Assembly: GCF_963678975.1 (NCBI RefSeq)
Contig: NC_089276.1
Coordinates: 18,729,272-18,793,271, forward strand
Length of the DNA stretch: 64,000 nt
Source: Dysidea avara
Taxonomy: Eukaryota; Porifera; Demospongiae; Dictyoceratida; Dysideidae
Direction of reading: 5' to 3'
Numbering within the stretch: the stretch's first letter is position 1; each line of letters starts with the position of its first letter. This document shows, piece after piece, positions 10,964-22,239 of the stretch. The notes under the pieces were generated by a model that saw nothing but the letters and a program-made list of their open reading frames with translations, was not told the origin of the DNA and ran no database searches. A program made the position numbers and the translations under genes.

Positions 10964-13262
10964 ATTATTATTATTATCAAATTGTTTAAAGGGATACACA
11001 AAAGGCATGTGCATGTACAAGGTGATACCTTTACATACAATCTTTACAGTTACAAAAATACAATTACAAACACAGAACAGCATACACAATACAAGTACAG
11101 AATTAAACAATCACATTAAAATAAACTGTTTCAATCTAGATCTGAAATGTTTAACCTGGCTTCGTGCCAAAATGTCCTCAGGAATAGTGTTCCACAAGAA
11201 TGCCACAGATACAAAAAAACAATAACGGAAAGCATTGATAGTAGAAGAAAACAATTTTAACGTTAGGGAGTGCGACCTTGTACACAGTGTATTGAACTCA
11301 AAGTAATCACTAAAAATTATTCCAGTACGCCCCTTCCAAATATCATACAAAATTGACAGTGACAAGAATTGCTGTCTATACTGCAGGGATGGCCATTGCA
11401 ATTCACTAATACAGTCATCAAATGATTTGGACCACTGATGTGATTGTGGATTCCAGGTGCTACAGATCCAGCGTGCTGCTTGCACTGCACTGATTCAATC
11501 AATTTAATGCTAGAAGAAGTAAAGGGAGACCAAACAGGACAGGCATATTCAAGATGGGGTCTCACAAGGCACCTGTACGCAATGTTCTTAGCCGAAAATG
11601 AAGCACCAAACATAATACGACGAAGATGATTGAGACAAACTGTAGCCTTATGCACACAATATTTGCAATGGTCGGACCAGTTCAATTTTGAAGTTACAAA
11701 AACACCAAGATACTTCACTTTCTGAACCCATGGCCAGCTTATCAAATGAGATCCAATATACAGTAATTAAAATGTAAAGGACAGCACTTGTTGGTGATGT
11801 TCAAGGCTTCACGCTTGAGTGGATTTAGTCATAACAACCAAGTCAAGGTCTACTCATATATCCTCCTAAGGTCCCATTGCAACAACTCGCAATCACGGCA
11901 ATGTTCCGATACAAAGTAAGATCATCAGCGGACATCTTTAGATAGGAGTGTGAGATCACAGATTTTATATCATTAACATATAAAATAAACAACAGTGGAT
12001 CCAAGATAGAGCCTTGGGGCACTCCTGAAATAACAGGCAACCAACTAGAATGAGATCCATTGACAACAACTCACTGAGCTCGAGTAGTTAAAAAATCCTT
12101 GATCCAGTTCAACAAATCACCAGTTATTCCAAGACTCTCCAACTTTAATAATAAACGCGAATGAGGGACAGTGTCAAATGCCTTAGAAAAGTCAAGGAAC
12201 AAACAATAGCACCTCTGACGTAATTCCAAAGTATGTGCCCAATCATAGGTAGCTTCCAACAACAAATGAGTTGTTGAATGATGTTTACAAAAACCATTTT
12301 GATGATTTAATATGAGACCATGGGCCTCTAAGCATGAAGTTAGCTGTGAGTGAATTATACGCTCCATAATTTTAACAACAATAGAGGTAAGGCTGATTGG
12401 GCAATAATTGGAAGCATCACATTTATCACCCTTCTTATAAACTGGGACAATGTTGGCTGTGACCCAGTCACATGGCAAGGTACCAGTCTCCATTGACTTT
12501 GTATATAGATATGGTTGTGGCACAGATATACTCTCAGCACAGACCTTTAGCAAAAATCCAGTAATCAGATCAGGTCCACAAGCCTTACTATCATCAATAG
12601 CACATAGATAATCACATACAACAGTAGGACTGAACTCCACTGATGAAATAAGTGGAGGCACAAAATTCAATGACTTACAAAGCTCAGGAAGGTTAGAAAC
12701 ATCCTCTTTCGTAAAAACTGACTGAAAATATTGGTTGAAAATATTTGCTTAGCAGAGTCCTCTAGTATAGGCACATCATCGTGTCTTAGTAAGGGAATAG
12801 AATCCCTTTTACCCTTGGAAGAATTTAGCCAGTTCCAAAATTTCTTAGGATTAGAAGAGTATTGCTTAGAGAGTGACTCAGCATAGTTGCGAGAATCTAA
12901 TCTTGTAAGGAAGCAAACTCTATTACTGAGTTTCCTGTAAGCAGCCAATAACCCTGGAGGTGGTGAGTGTCGAAAACGTTGAAATTTCTGAAGACGTTGA
13001 TACATACGCCGCTTCTTGTAAATGAGATGGATTGTATCACAAGAGAACCAATGCTTCATGTTACTCTTTTTCCATTGGACGTTTGGGACAACAGAATCTA
13101 CAGTTGAAACAAGAGATCTTTAAACAGCATCCAAGAGCTTTCAATGGTGCCAGCTAACTCCATAGTGTTCCATGGTACCTGAGGCATAACATCCGACAAA
13201 AGAGAGAGGTCGGTTCTCTTATAATTATAAAGTAACCTCTTACATGAAGACTTTCCAGGTAA
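10964..13262 (-). mobile_element. 5'-truncated non-LTR retrotransposon (Jockey/CR1-like reverse transcriptase)
   Basis: On the minus strand the order is: linker before RT (13059-12667), RT fingers and palm (12670-12071, DFSKAFDTVPH), the second palm block (12040-11843, GVPQGS and SADD in place of the usual F/YADD), then thumb and C-terminal part (11745-11111, PHLEYACPVWSP and FLWNTIPEDI). The blocks lie in different frames, so the copy is dead. No endonuclease domain remains upstream. The 3' end is an (ATT)n tract. It inserted inside a TGACTGCTCTATTAGAGTATCT motif, whose halves remain at about 10950-10965 and 13268-13283. Confidence 0.85.
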
Positions 13263-13559
13263 GACCACTGATAATTAGAGTATCTTGATCTTTATGATTT
13301 TGGGGGAAGGGTGGCACATGCCCCCTGTACTCCCTCTTGGATCCGTCACTGTTAGTATACAACTGTCTAGTCCTCCACATCTAGTCAGTGATATTATAAT
13401 GGTTCAATGCTGGTTTGTGTATAACAGAACAGCTAGTGTTAAACCATCTGAACTGGCCCACTCTAAACCTTAAAACTTAAACCAACCTATACAGCTAGTA
13501 GCTAAACATAATATATGTTTAATAATCTAATCACATGACCGACTAGCTATCTTATCCAA

Positions 13560-13765
13560 AGGAAATCCTGGATCTCAGGCTGTGTGGCTCCTCAGGCACT
13601 TGCCTAGACTGCAAGTTGTCTGTGGATCAAGTCACTACCTCAGTGGTCTGGCTGCATTCAACAGTTTCAGCAACATGCTTCTGACTCTCTGCTACACAGG
13701 TTTGTAGTAGCCTTCTTTGCAGGTCCCTAGTGGGATAGTGACTAATAACAATAATAATCAGTCTT
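13560..13765 (+). mobile_element. Probable short retroelement insertion with (AAT)n tail
   Basis: This block interrupts the flank that is continuous at about 32,180-32,190 (TGACCGACTA then GAGTTCTGCATC). It ends in TAATAACAATAATAAT, as a retroposed 3' tail would. No open frame is recognised. Confidence 0.45.
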
Positions 13766-13856
13766 GAGTTCTGCATCAACATGAGATATATAACTAGCTA
13801 CAACTGGCAGTAAGATCAAACACATATTTTCCCCTGTACAGAAAACATAGCTATAT

Positions 13857-14241
13857 TCAAGGTTCCAATTGGATACTTGTATGTCATTACATACTACTAT
13901 GGCATGTTGGATGTACTGTTAAACCATACCTTATACCTTTCACAAAGTTTGCTTACTACTCATAACACTATAGGCAGCATATTCAAAATAACCCCGCAGT
14001 TTCTTGGACAACTTTGTTTGGTGAAAGGATGAGTGGAATTGATCACCAGTTTATTCACCATGTACACCCACTTGCTGCCACTTTGGTGTTAATAGCAATA
14101 AGCCTACTAGCAAGGATCAGTAGGGGGTTTATCCATGTCATTTGCCTTCTGTTGATATTGTCATACAGTTCAGTAGTGACTACTTCACTACTGCTAATGA
14201 GAACACTGACATTCTTAGATGTAGATAAAATTTACACATAG
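13857..14241 (+). pseudogene. Receptor fragment, copy 3 (truncated at both ends)
   Basis: The translation matches the TM2 to TM5 region of copies 1 and 2, from KVPIGYLYVITYYYGML to RTLTFLDVDKIYT, followed at once by TAG. A one-base deletion at about 14029 breaks the frame where the others read VKGMSG. An eight-codon segment (around YRFSSFI) is deleted in frame. It is a decayed piece fused at 14242 to unrelated repeat sequence. Confidence 0.85.
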
Positions 14242-17200
14242 TTGGTTCTTGTCCAGCAGTTCCAGATAAATGTGTTACTGTTCCAGCAAGTCCTGTTGTA
14301 TCTGTCACTGTTCCAGCAAGTTCTGAAGTACCTGTCTCTGTTCCAGCAAGTCCTGATGTATCTGTCACTGCTGCAGCAGGTCCTGATGTATTTGTTCCTG
14401 TTCCAGCAAGTCCTGATGTATCTGTCACTGTTCCAGCAAGCCCATCTGTCACTGTTCCAGCAAGTCTTGATGTATCTGTTCCAGCAAGTCCTGAAGTGTC
14501 TGTTTCTGTCTCAGCAAGTCTGTTGTATCTGTTCCTGTTCCAGCAAGTCCTGATGTGTCTGTCACTGTTCCAGCAAGTCCTGATGCTTTTACTTCAGCAA
14601 GTCCTGTTGTTGTTGCTACTCCAGCAAGTTTTGATCCCATTGTTCCTCCCACAGCAAGTTTTGGTGATGTTGTTATCACTCCTGCAAGTCTTGATCCTAT
14701 AGTTACTTCCACAGCTAGTCCTGATGTTGGCACTCCAGCAAGTCCTGATGTTGTCACTCCGGCCCCCTCCTCATCGGTGGCTGTGGATACTTCAGCCATT
14801 CCTGAGTGTTCTTCCATTCTAACCTGTCCCATCTGTACTAAGTCTTGCTCTTCTTGTTCTCTATTGTGGCAACACATCAATTCAGAATCTGTGCATATTT
14901 CTAGAGCGGTTTTTCCACCTGCTGCTTTCTTTGCCAAATGCAACCATCTTATTTGCTCAGTTCCTTCCTGCCGTTGGGCCTCTCATGATCGTTATCGTAA
15001 GACAGGATGTCGACGCCTCCTTAAGCCTGGCCAACACTGTAATGCTCCTTTGATTTCAGCTTCTGACCTACCTGCTGTGTTTAGTATCCAGCTTCCTCCT
15101 AGTTCTCCATCACCTCCTTTGGTTACCTCCACCAACATACCCAGTGATCCTTTAGAGTTAGCCCTTCTTTCTGCTTCAGCTTGCTCATTTATTGGCCCAC
15201 CCAATCTAGAATCAGGGGGCCTCACAGTGCTAATGGAAGCTGTCATGTTTCTACAATTGTGCACATCCCCCGTGGTGTTCGTCCATTGCTTGCAAAAGTC
15301 TTGTCAACTGAACTTTGCAATACAACTTCCTCACTTTGGGGCTTTGTGCGTCTTTTCTTGTTTGCTAAAGTTGTGTTGCGTATGCCACCATTCCGTCAAC
15401 GCCGTCGTCGTTTTGTTTTAGCTTCTATGTTGATGGAACGCCTACACGTTTGGTCTCACTCTGATGGATTGTACACTCTATGGAAGCCTTTACAAGATGA
15501 TCTTTGTGTCCGCAAATCCACTAGTGGTCCTCAGACTAAATCATACAATGTTTCTCGAGCTCTGTTTTGGGCACATGAAGGACGATATAGTAATGCTGTT
15601 CAGTCACTCACTTCTACTGGTGTGGCTGATAAGAATGATGATTGCGCTTTTCAAGAGCTGCTCGAATGCCACCCAACTTCTGATCCTCCTTCCTGTTCTG
15701 CTCCTGAGTCAGCTTCTTTGGTTGTTGATGAATCAGCTGTGCTCATGTGCTTGAAAGGGTTCCCTAGGGGTACCAGTCCTGGTGCTTTTGGTTTGCGTGC
15801 TCAGCATATTCTTGACACAGTCAGTGGACATACTACTTCATCTGCTGAGGACTGTCTTCATGCTCTCACTAGGTTTATGAACTTCTTGTTATCTGGTAAA
15901 GTATCTCCTCTGCTACTCCCTGGTTGTGTGGTGCCCCTTTAACAGCTCTTCTGAAAAAGACAGGGGGTATTCGGCCTATTGCTGTTGGTGAAGTCCTTCA
16001 TCGCCTTGCCAGTCGGTTGTGCTGTCACTTTGTTCGTCCATTTCTTCCAGATGTCTTCCTTCCTCATGGCCAAGTTGGAGTTGGCATTCCAGGTGGCTTA
16101 AAGGGGCTATTCATGCTGTCTGTCATGCTCTATCTCAGTTGGGTGGTGATGAATCACTAGCTCTTCTGAAGATAGATATGAAAAATGCCTTTAATGAATG
16201 CAGCTGCACTGCTTTTCTCAGCCGTGTTTATAAGGATTCTCCTGAAATATCTCGTTGGGTGTACTGGTGCTATAACCAGCCTGCAGAATTACGTTTTGGC
16301 CACCGTCGTATTCTTGCTTCCACTGGTGTACAGCACGGTGATCCACTTGGTCCTCTGTTATTCTCATCAGTTTTGCTTCAGTTTCTTGGTTCCAATCCTC
16401 TTAGTGAAAATTGTCTCCTAAGTTTGTGGTATTTAGATGATGGCACTTTTATTGGGTCTAGGTCTTCTCTCCTTGCTTTATTATCATGCTTTACTCAGTC
16501 TGGGCCAAGTTTTGGCTTGCATATCAATCTATCCAAATGTGAGTTGTATTGGCCTTCTGGAGATAGCTCTTTCCCTGAATTTCCTCATGCAATTAAACGA
16601 ATTAATCCTGAAAGCAGTAGTTTGGAGCTTTTAGGGTCTCCTGTGTGGGGACCACCTACTTTTTTTGATTCTTTTTTGTCTAGTAAACTTGAAAAAACTG
16701 CATCTATTCAGGAGAAACTTGCAGAACTTGGAGATCCTCAAATTGAATTGAATTTGCTTAGGAGCTGTCTCAGTATTTGTAAGACCACTCACATATTGCG
16801 CTGTGTCCCTTCTTCATCATTAGGCTGCTTTCCACCTGTGTTTGACTCTAACCTACGCAACTGTCTTAGTAGAATTTTGTGCTGTAGCATCTCTGATAAT
16901 GCTTAGTCTCAAGCTACTTTGCCATTCCGGTTAGGAGGCTTGGGTTTGCGTGAGTCCCAACGCTCTTCACATCCAGCCTTTTTGAGTTCCAGTAACTCAG
17001 CCCGGATTTTGGTTCCCGTTTAGCACCAATTTTTGATGTGACTTCCTTTTTTCCAGGTGAAAATTGTGCTATCTCCTATTTCCAAAGTCTATCCATCTTG
17101 CCTTCTAACTTATCTTCCCAAAATGACTTGCAGGCTTCCCTTGATGATCAATTATTTGCAAGCATTTTCAACACTTCCACAATCCGTGACCAGGCTTGTT

Positions 17201-17772
17201 TACGTGCTGTTGCTCACTCCTCTGGTGTCAGCAGTGGCTGGCTGAAGGCCATCCCTCAACCAACATTGGGTTTGGCCTTTTCTCCACATGAGTTTGTTAT
17301 CGCTGTCCATTTATGGTTGGGTGTTCCTCTTTTCCCATTGTTACCACTTTGTACATGTTTGTCTGTCATAGATCAGTTTGGTGACCATCTTCTTGGTTGC
17401 TCTCATGGCCCACTACGTATCCAACGCCATGATGCTCTTGTTTCTATAGTACATCATGCTCTACTGCAAGATTACCCTGGTGTTCTCCGTGAGCAAAACG
17501 TTGCCTCTTATCAATCTCGTCCTGGGGACATTTACCATCCTGATTTTATTCTAGGCCATCCTGCTTACTTTGACCTCTCTGTCAGGTGCACAACTCAGCC
17601 TTCCTTTATTTTCGCTGCTGCATCTAAGGCTGGGGTAGCTGCTGCTGCCGGTGAGGAGGCTAAGGATGACCATTATTTGGAAACTGTTAACAACCATGGT
17701 GGTGAGTTTTTCCCCTGGTTTGCGAGTCGTTTGGTGTTTGGACACCCTTTGCTTTATCAACCCTATCCATGA
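14242..17772 (+). mobile_element. Non-LTR retroelement with zinc-finger, RT and restriction-like-endonuclease-type C-terminus (decayed)
   Basis: The order on the plus strand is: a Val-Pro-Ala-Ser-Pro-Asp repeat array (14263-14760); a Cys/His zinc-finger-like block (CPICTKSC ... HINSESVH, about 14820-14900); a linker with RYRKTGCRRLL; RT blocks (15181-16906) with KIDMKNAFNEC, GVQHGDPLGP and the catalytic YLDDG near 16430; and a C-terminal domain (17038-17772) with a CxC...GDHLLGC pattern, QRHDAL and RPGDIYHPDF. This last domain resembles the restriction-like endonuclease of R2/NeSL-type elements, which is an inference from motif order. The frame changes at about 15190, 15930 and 16110, and stops lie at 16905-17037, so this copy is inactive. 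Confidence 0.8.
14263..14760 (+). repeat. ~30-bp coding-type minisatellite (VPASPD repeats)
   Basis: Units read GTTCCAGCAAGTCCTGATGT with a variable spacer. In one frame they give VPASPDVSVT-like peptide repeats. Indels between units shift the frame several times, so only the last part (from about 14520) is continuous with the zinc-finger region. Confidence 0.8.
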
Positions 17773-20205
17773 TTGCCGACCGTACCACTGTTAAAAGTGG
17801 CATTCCCAGACAGTTAGCAAGGAAACAATTGCTTCAGTGCTTGTCAGTTACTCTCTGGTGATATAATGCCAAAATGATCCTGAGGCATTATTGCTTATGC
17901 CCAGAAGATGGCATAGACTTGTTGAACTAAGTTATTAATTAAGGTTGTTTTGTAGTTAAGGTAGCTAGTTTTGTAGTTAAAGTACTTAGTTTGGTAGTTA
18001 AGCTAGTTAGAATTTTATAATTGTCCTCCAATAATCAGGTTTGCATAGTTGGTTCATGCTATATATTAGGTATTAGGTATGCATAATATTTCAGATGTTT
18101 GATTTTTGATAATAGAACAGTTGTGATAAGATAATAATTATACATACAGTAGTTTTATTTGTAAGTGTCTTATCACATATGAGGTTCACACATGCAATTA
18201 TTTTAAGCATCAGATACATAGAATTTTTAAGGATTATAAACCAATCGCAAACTTACTACAGATTGGTAAAGGTTTTCTTTTGGATAAAGATGTGTACAAT
18301 TGAGTGAACATGCATATATACAGTCTCAAGCTATTAAAACCCTTTCTTGTTTACCATACTCACAACCCTGTACAGCTACCACAGACATTTTCCCTTACAA
18401 ATACTTCAAAAATGTAGACTTCAATTATAGTTGTTGCTTACAAAAATCTAGGTACTCTAATAAAGCAGTCTACCACATTATAAAAGCAGTATACATGCCT
18501 ATTGCCCTTATATGCCCATGGTCACTAAGGTTACTATTTTCACTGTGTAAATTAAGTAGCTATTACAGTTTGGATGGATGTGATAGTTAAATTATATTAT
18601 TGTATGTATACACATCCTGTAATGTAAGGGTTCTGTGTAATTTCATTGTTAGGTTTTCTTTCCCTTTCAGTATCCTGGTAAAGTATTTATAAAACACTAC
18701 CTTTTATGGTATGCTTCATGTGTGTTTTGGTGTGGTTAGTTGTAAGTTAGTCTAATAGTGCAAAGTCATCAAATGGAAGGTTGCTTAACGATCGATAAAC
18801 AGGAACCAAATAACAAGAAGTTTAAGCCTATTGGCCATTATAATTATTTTGTGTTCACAACAGTTAAAATACAATACTCACTTTGTACACACTGTGTTTG
18901 GCCCACTGATGTACATAAGATAAAAGTACCAAACTCATCCCCACCAATTCATGAAATTGTTATTGACTTTATATTAGCCTTTTAACCCCCCCTTAAAGAA
19001 GCTCTATCCTTTTGTCAAGACATTTCATGATTAATCTAGCTACACATAATTCCTTGACATCTGTGGTACCAAAGCTGGGCACAACTACTCTTGCCTCTAC
19101 CCCTTTCTATATAGTAATTGGAAGATCATTTAGTAAAATATGTATGAAGATTATGAGAGATTGACAAGTACATGTGTTATTATAAAAGTCATTGTGATGA
19201 AGTGGTATCACTACAAAATGATAAGACTTATCAACATGACAATCACTACTTACAAGGTATTTCTGCTATACTAAAAGTGGAAGCAGGATTTACATCAAAG
19301 TGACTACTAGCTGGTTTATTGTTTTTCCTTCTTTTTTTTACAATAACATCTACAATGACATTTCACACACATACTTCTGTAAAAGTGTAACAATTGTTGC
19401 AAGCATTGATGTCGTGACCAATAAAAGTGGAGGGCCATACACCCTCTGTTTATGAACATGATGATTCTAATACTTTAAATGTATATCTCTAAAGAATTTG
19501 TAGCTGTAATGGTTTAGGAGATATGTATCATGAACCATGCTTGTGGCTCAAAGTAGGGATTGCCCATGATTGTCTTTTGCAAAATCATAATAAATGCACA
19601 GCAAAAAAACACCTCAAAAAGCATCTATTAGCTCAGAACCACATTCTGGTGGTCCTCTCTGCAGGGAGTATATACATAAGTCCACTAGTGAGCATCACGT
19701 GAAAAAAGACAGTAGCCGTACTTCAGATAAAACTGAAATTTGCCATTTTGTTCATAGTCATGTTACTATAATATTATGGTCAGTATTGATGCCTTCTAAT
19801 TAGGTAATAATAGTAGTAGCTACTGTAGAACACTTTGTATGTATATGTAACACATAATGTAATTTATTACTTCGTAATAAATTGAAGTTAACATGCTTGC
19901 TGTGGGTGTAGAATATGTACCTGCATATAGTTATTATAACCTAAGCACAGTGATGTCAGTTTGGTAATCATTGTCAGTTCGTACATTAGTTTTGAAAGTT
20001 TCAGGTCACATTAGCTGTACAGCTCGGTATGGTGGAAGGATGGTGTATATACTGTAGCTAGGCAAATAATACTAGACTGTGTATATTTGAGCATATAATA
20101 ATAATATAAAATGGAGTCCTGGACTCCTGGTATCACCATTGTCCCCTGGAATATGCCACGGCAACCAACATGTGCACACGCACAAATACACACACTTACC
20201 CACTC
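17773..20205. other. Intergenic, no gene recognised
   Basis: AT-rich sequence. A short degenerate tandem (TAGTTAAGGTAGCTAGTTTTG type) at 17940-18010 may belong to the 3' end of the preceding retroelement. One CTCTAATAAAG motif lies near 18457. Open frames at 18300, 18758 and 19594 show no recognisable domain or splice context. Confidence 0.5.
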
Positions 20206-20210
20206 AAGTC

Positions 20211-20384
20211 ACTCACTCACTCACTCACTCACTCACTCACTCACTCACTCACTCACTCACTCACTCACTCACTCACTCACTCACTCACTCACTCACTCAC
20301 TCACTCACTCACTCACTCACTCACTCACTCACTCACTCACTCACTCACTCACTCACTCACTCACTCACTCACTCACTCACTCAC
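20211..20384 (+). repeat. (TCAC)n microsatellite, about 43 units
   Basis: An almost uninterrupted tetranucleotide run. It leaves several frames open (Ser-Leu-Thr-His repeats), which are not genes. Confidence 0.98.
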
Positions 20385-21585
20385 GCTGATTCAGTAAACT
20401 CACGCAATCACTCATATACAAAATTAATAGCAAAGTTTTTATTGCAGTGAACTGTGTTTAATACAGTATGTAAATACAGTAAATATGTAACATCTACCAC
20501 TCACAAACAGCTACATTTATAGCCATATGGTAGAATTAGTACCACAGCAACCCAGCTATGGCTCTTCCTAAGAACCACCCAAAATGTTTTTATGAGTTTT
20601 TGTAAGGATTTGTTAAAATACACTAAATTAAAAAGCCTGCAAACATTGAACACCACACCTGAAAACTATATTCAACTACAGCACCATAACTTTAGAAAGG
20701 AAGTGGCCAGAATGAAAGTAAAGAAAGTTTTTAGGGAACACACTGAAAACATACTGCAAATAAAATCACCAAAACAAACCACTACCCTATCCTATTGCAC
20801 CTAAGCATTCTGCTCAATACTTTTACCCACCTGTTATTACACAAAGTTTGCCAGCAAACTCGAAGTTTGCCAGCAAACTCGAAGCATCCGTGGTTACAGT
20901 AAGCTACTGCATTACCAAACATGTGCCATCTACACACAAAAGAATTTTTTAACTATTTTATTTAACCACCTGTAGATATATAATTATATTGTAAATAGCC
21001 ATGTACAGTAAGTGCAGTGGTTGTAATGTGTTACTTTGGTAGTACTGAGTAACATTAACTACGTATATGCATTTAATTCATCAAGCATGATCATACAAGA
21101 ATTGTTGTCAAAATTAAACTTAAAATTAATGTCCATGCTGCTGTATACATGACTGCCATGCCATGACTGTCCATGCAGCTGCTGTATGCTCTATATACAT
21201 AGTACAAAGTGAATTAGAAAGGAATGGTACTGGTATTTACAAATAATTTCTATTCTAGCATTTCCATGTGCTCAAGACAATGCCACACATATGCAATTAT
21301 GATGAGAAAGTATACATGTGGCTATGTGACTGTTGATCTCTGTACATATTCCTTTGTGAAAGCTCACTGAAAAGTTACAATTGCAAACAGATAATAGTTA
21401 AATTAGTATTATAGCTGATTAGTATGCTGCTATCACTTTGGTATGTATGAAGTACTTTTTAAGTGTTAAATCAATATTTAATACTAAGAAATATTGAGCA
21501 ATTTGGTAATTAATATAAATATTTTTCACATCACCAGGGCAAGGTTTGAGGATGCCAAGAGGAGTGAACTTAATTTTATTATTTA
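20385..21585. other. Intergenic, no gene recognised
   Basis: AT-rich. A 21-bp tandem duplication at about 20846-20884 is built on AGTTTGCCAGCAAACT, which is itself a palindrome. Nothing else is supported. Confidence 0.5.
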
Positions 21586-21815
21586 TTTATTATTAATGCT
21601 TTACAGGACAAGTGCTGAAGGTTTGTAGGACACCTGGTCCTACAGCCTGCTCAAAGACTTTAGCTATTTAAGGTGTGTTTGAAAAGTTGGAGAAAGGAGA
21701 AAAAATCCATGATTGGATCTAGGTAGCCTTGAACCTGCAGCCATCTGATTTACGCTCAAACGCTTACAGGAGTCTACCAGGTGGTCAGGATGTTTTCTCC
21801 TTGTTATTTTCATGT
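21575..21815 (-). mobile_element. Putative tRNA-derived SINE
   Basis: Read on the minus strand, TGGTAGACTCCTGTAAGC is followed by GGTTCAAGGCTACC, which fits a pol III A-box-like and B-box (GGTTCRANNC) pair. A unique body and an AATAAATAATAAAA tail follow. This structure is typical of tRNA-head SINEs. The exact 5' end is uncertain. Confidence 0.5.
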
Positions 21816-22188
21816 AATTATGTCCATAATCTAGCTGGGAGTGGTGAATTGATACAATATGAAACCTCATCTAGCATATTTTGTACCATATCACTAGAGA
21901 GTACTGGATACCATGACTGCTGTATACAAAGCAGTTAGAACATTCACACTTGTGTGGATACACAGTAGCCTATACTTGCAGTCTCTCTTATATAAAGTTA
22001 TATATGGGTTAGTCTTATACGTAGCTGAAAACTGACCATATAGTGCACATGGTCTACCTTCATATACACAGTAGGATTGTTTTGGCAATAGGAGATTCTA
22101 TTAATCCAAATATGGTGGTTAAATTATTACCACTGAAAATATTGCATATATAGTTAGCTAATGTGGTAATGTTGCCAACCCCATCACA

Positions 22189-22196
22189 TATAAATA
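22189..22196 (+). promoter_or_regulatory. TATA box candidate for receptor copy 2
   Basis: TATAAATA lies 51 bp before the ATG at 22240, which would place a start site near 22,220 and a very short 5' UTR. This is position-based inference only. Confidence 0.4.
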
Positions 22197-22239
22197 ACTC
22201 CAACTGTTGAGGTTTTTATGCATATAGTAACCAACTGAA

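Larger units (their letters stand above)
10289..13351. mobile_element. hAT-like element remnant carrying nested insertions
   Basis: The left end CAGGGGCGGATCCAGGG at 10289 is mirrored by CTTGGATCCGTCACTG ending at 13351. The paralogous locus near 32,003 reads through as an empty site. Inside lie a MITE (10388-10612) and a reversed non-LTR retrotransposon (about 10964-13262). A solo end of the same family, CTAGATCCGCCCCTG, lies at 58719-58733. I could not confirm a clean target-site duplication. Confidence 0.55.

Noticed and set aside
19594..19803. 69-aa open frame
   Set aside because: No recognisable domain, splice site or repeat; expected by chance at this length.
20139..20450. Ser-Leu-Thr-His repeat open frames
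   Set aside because: Translation of the (TCAC)n microsatellite; also not a known telomere repeat.
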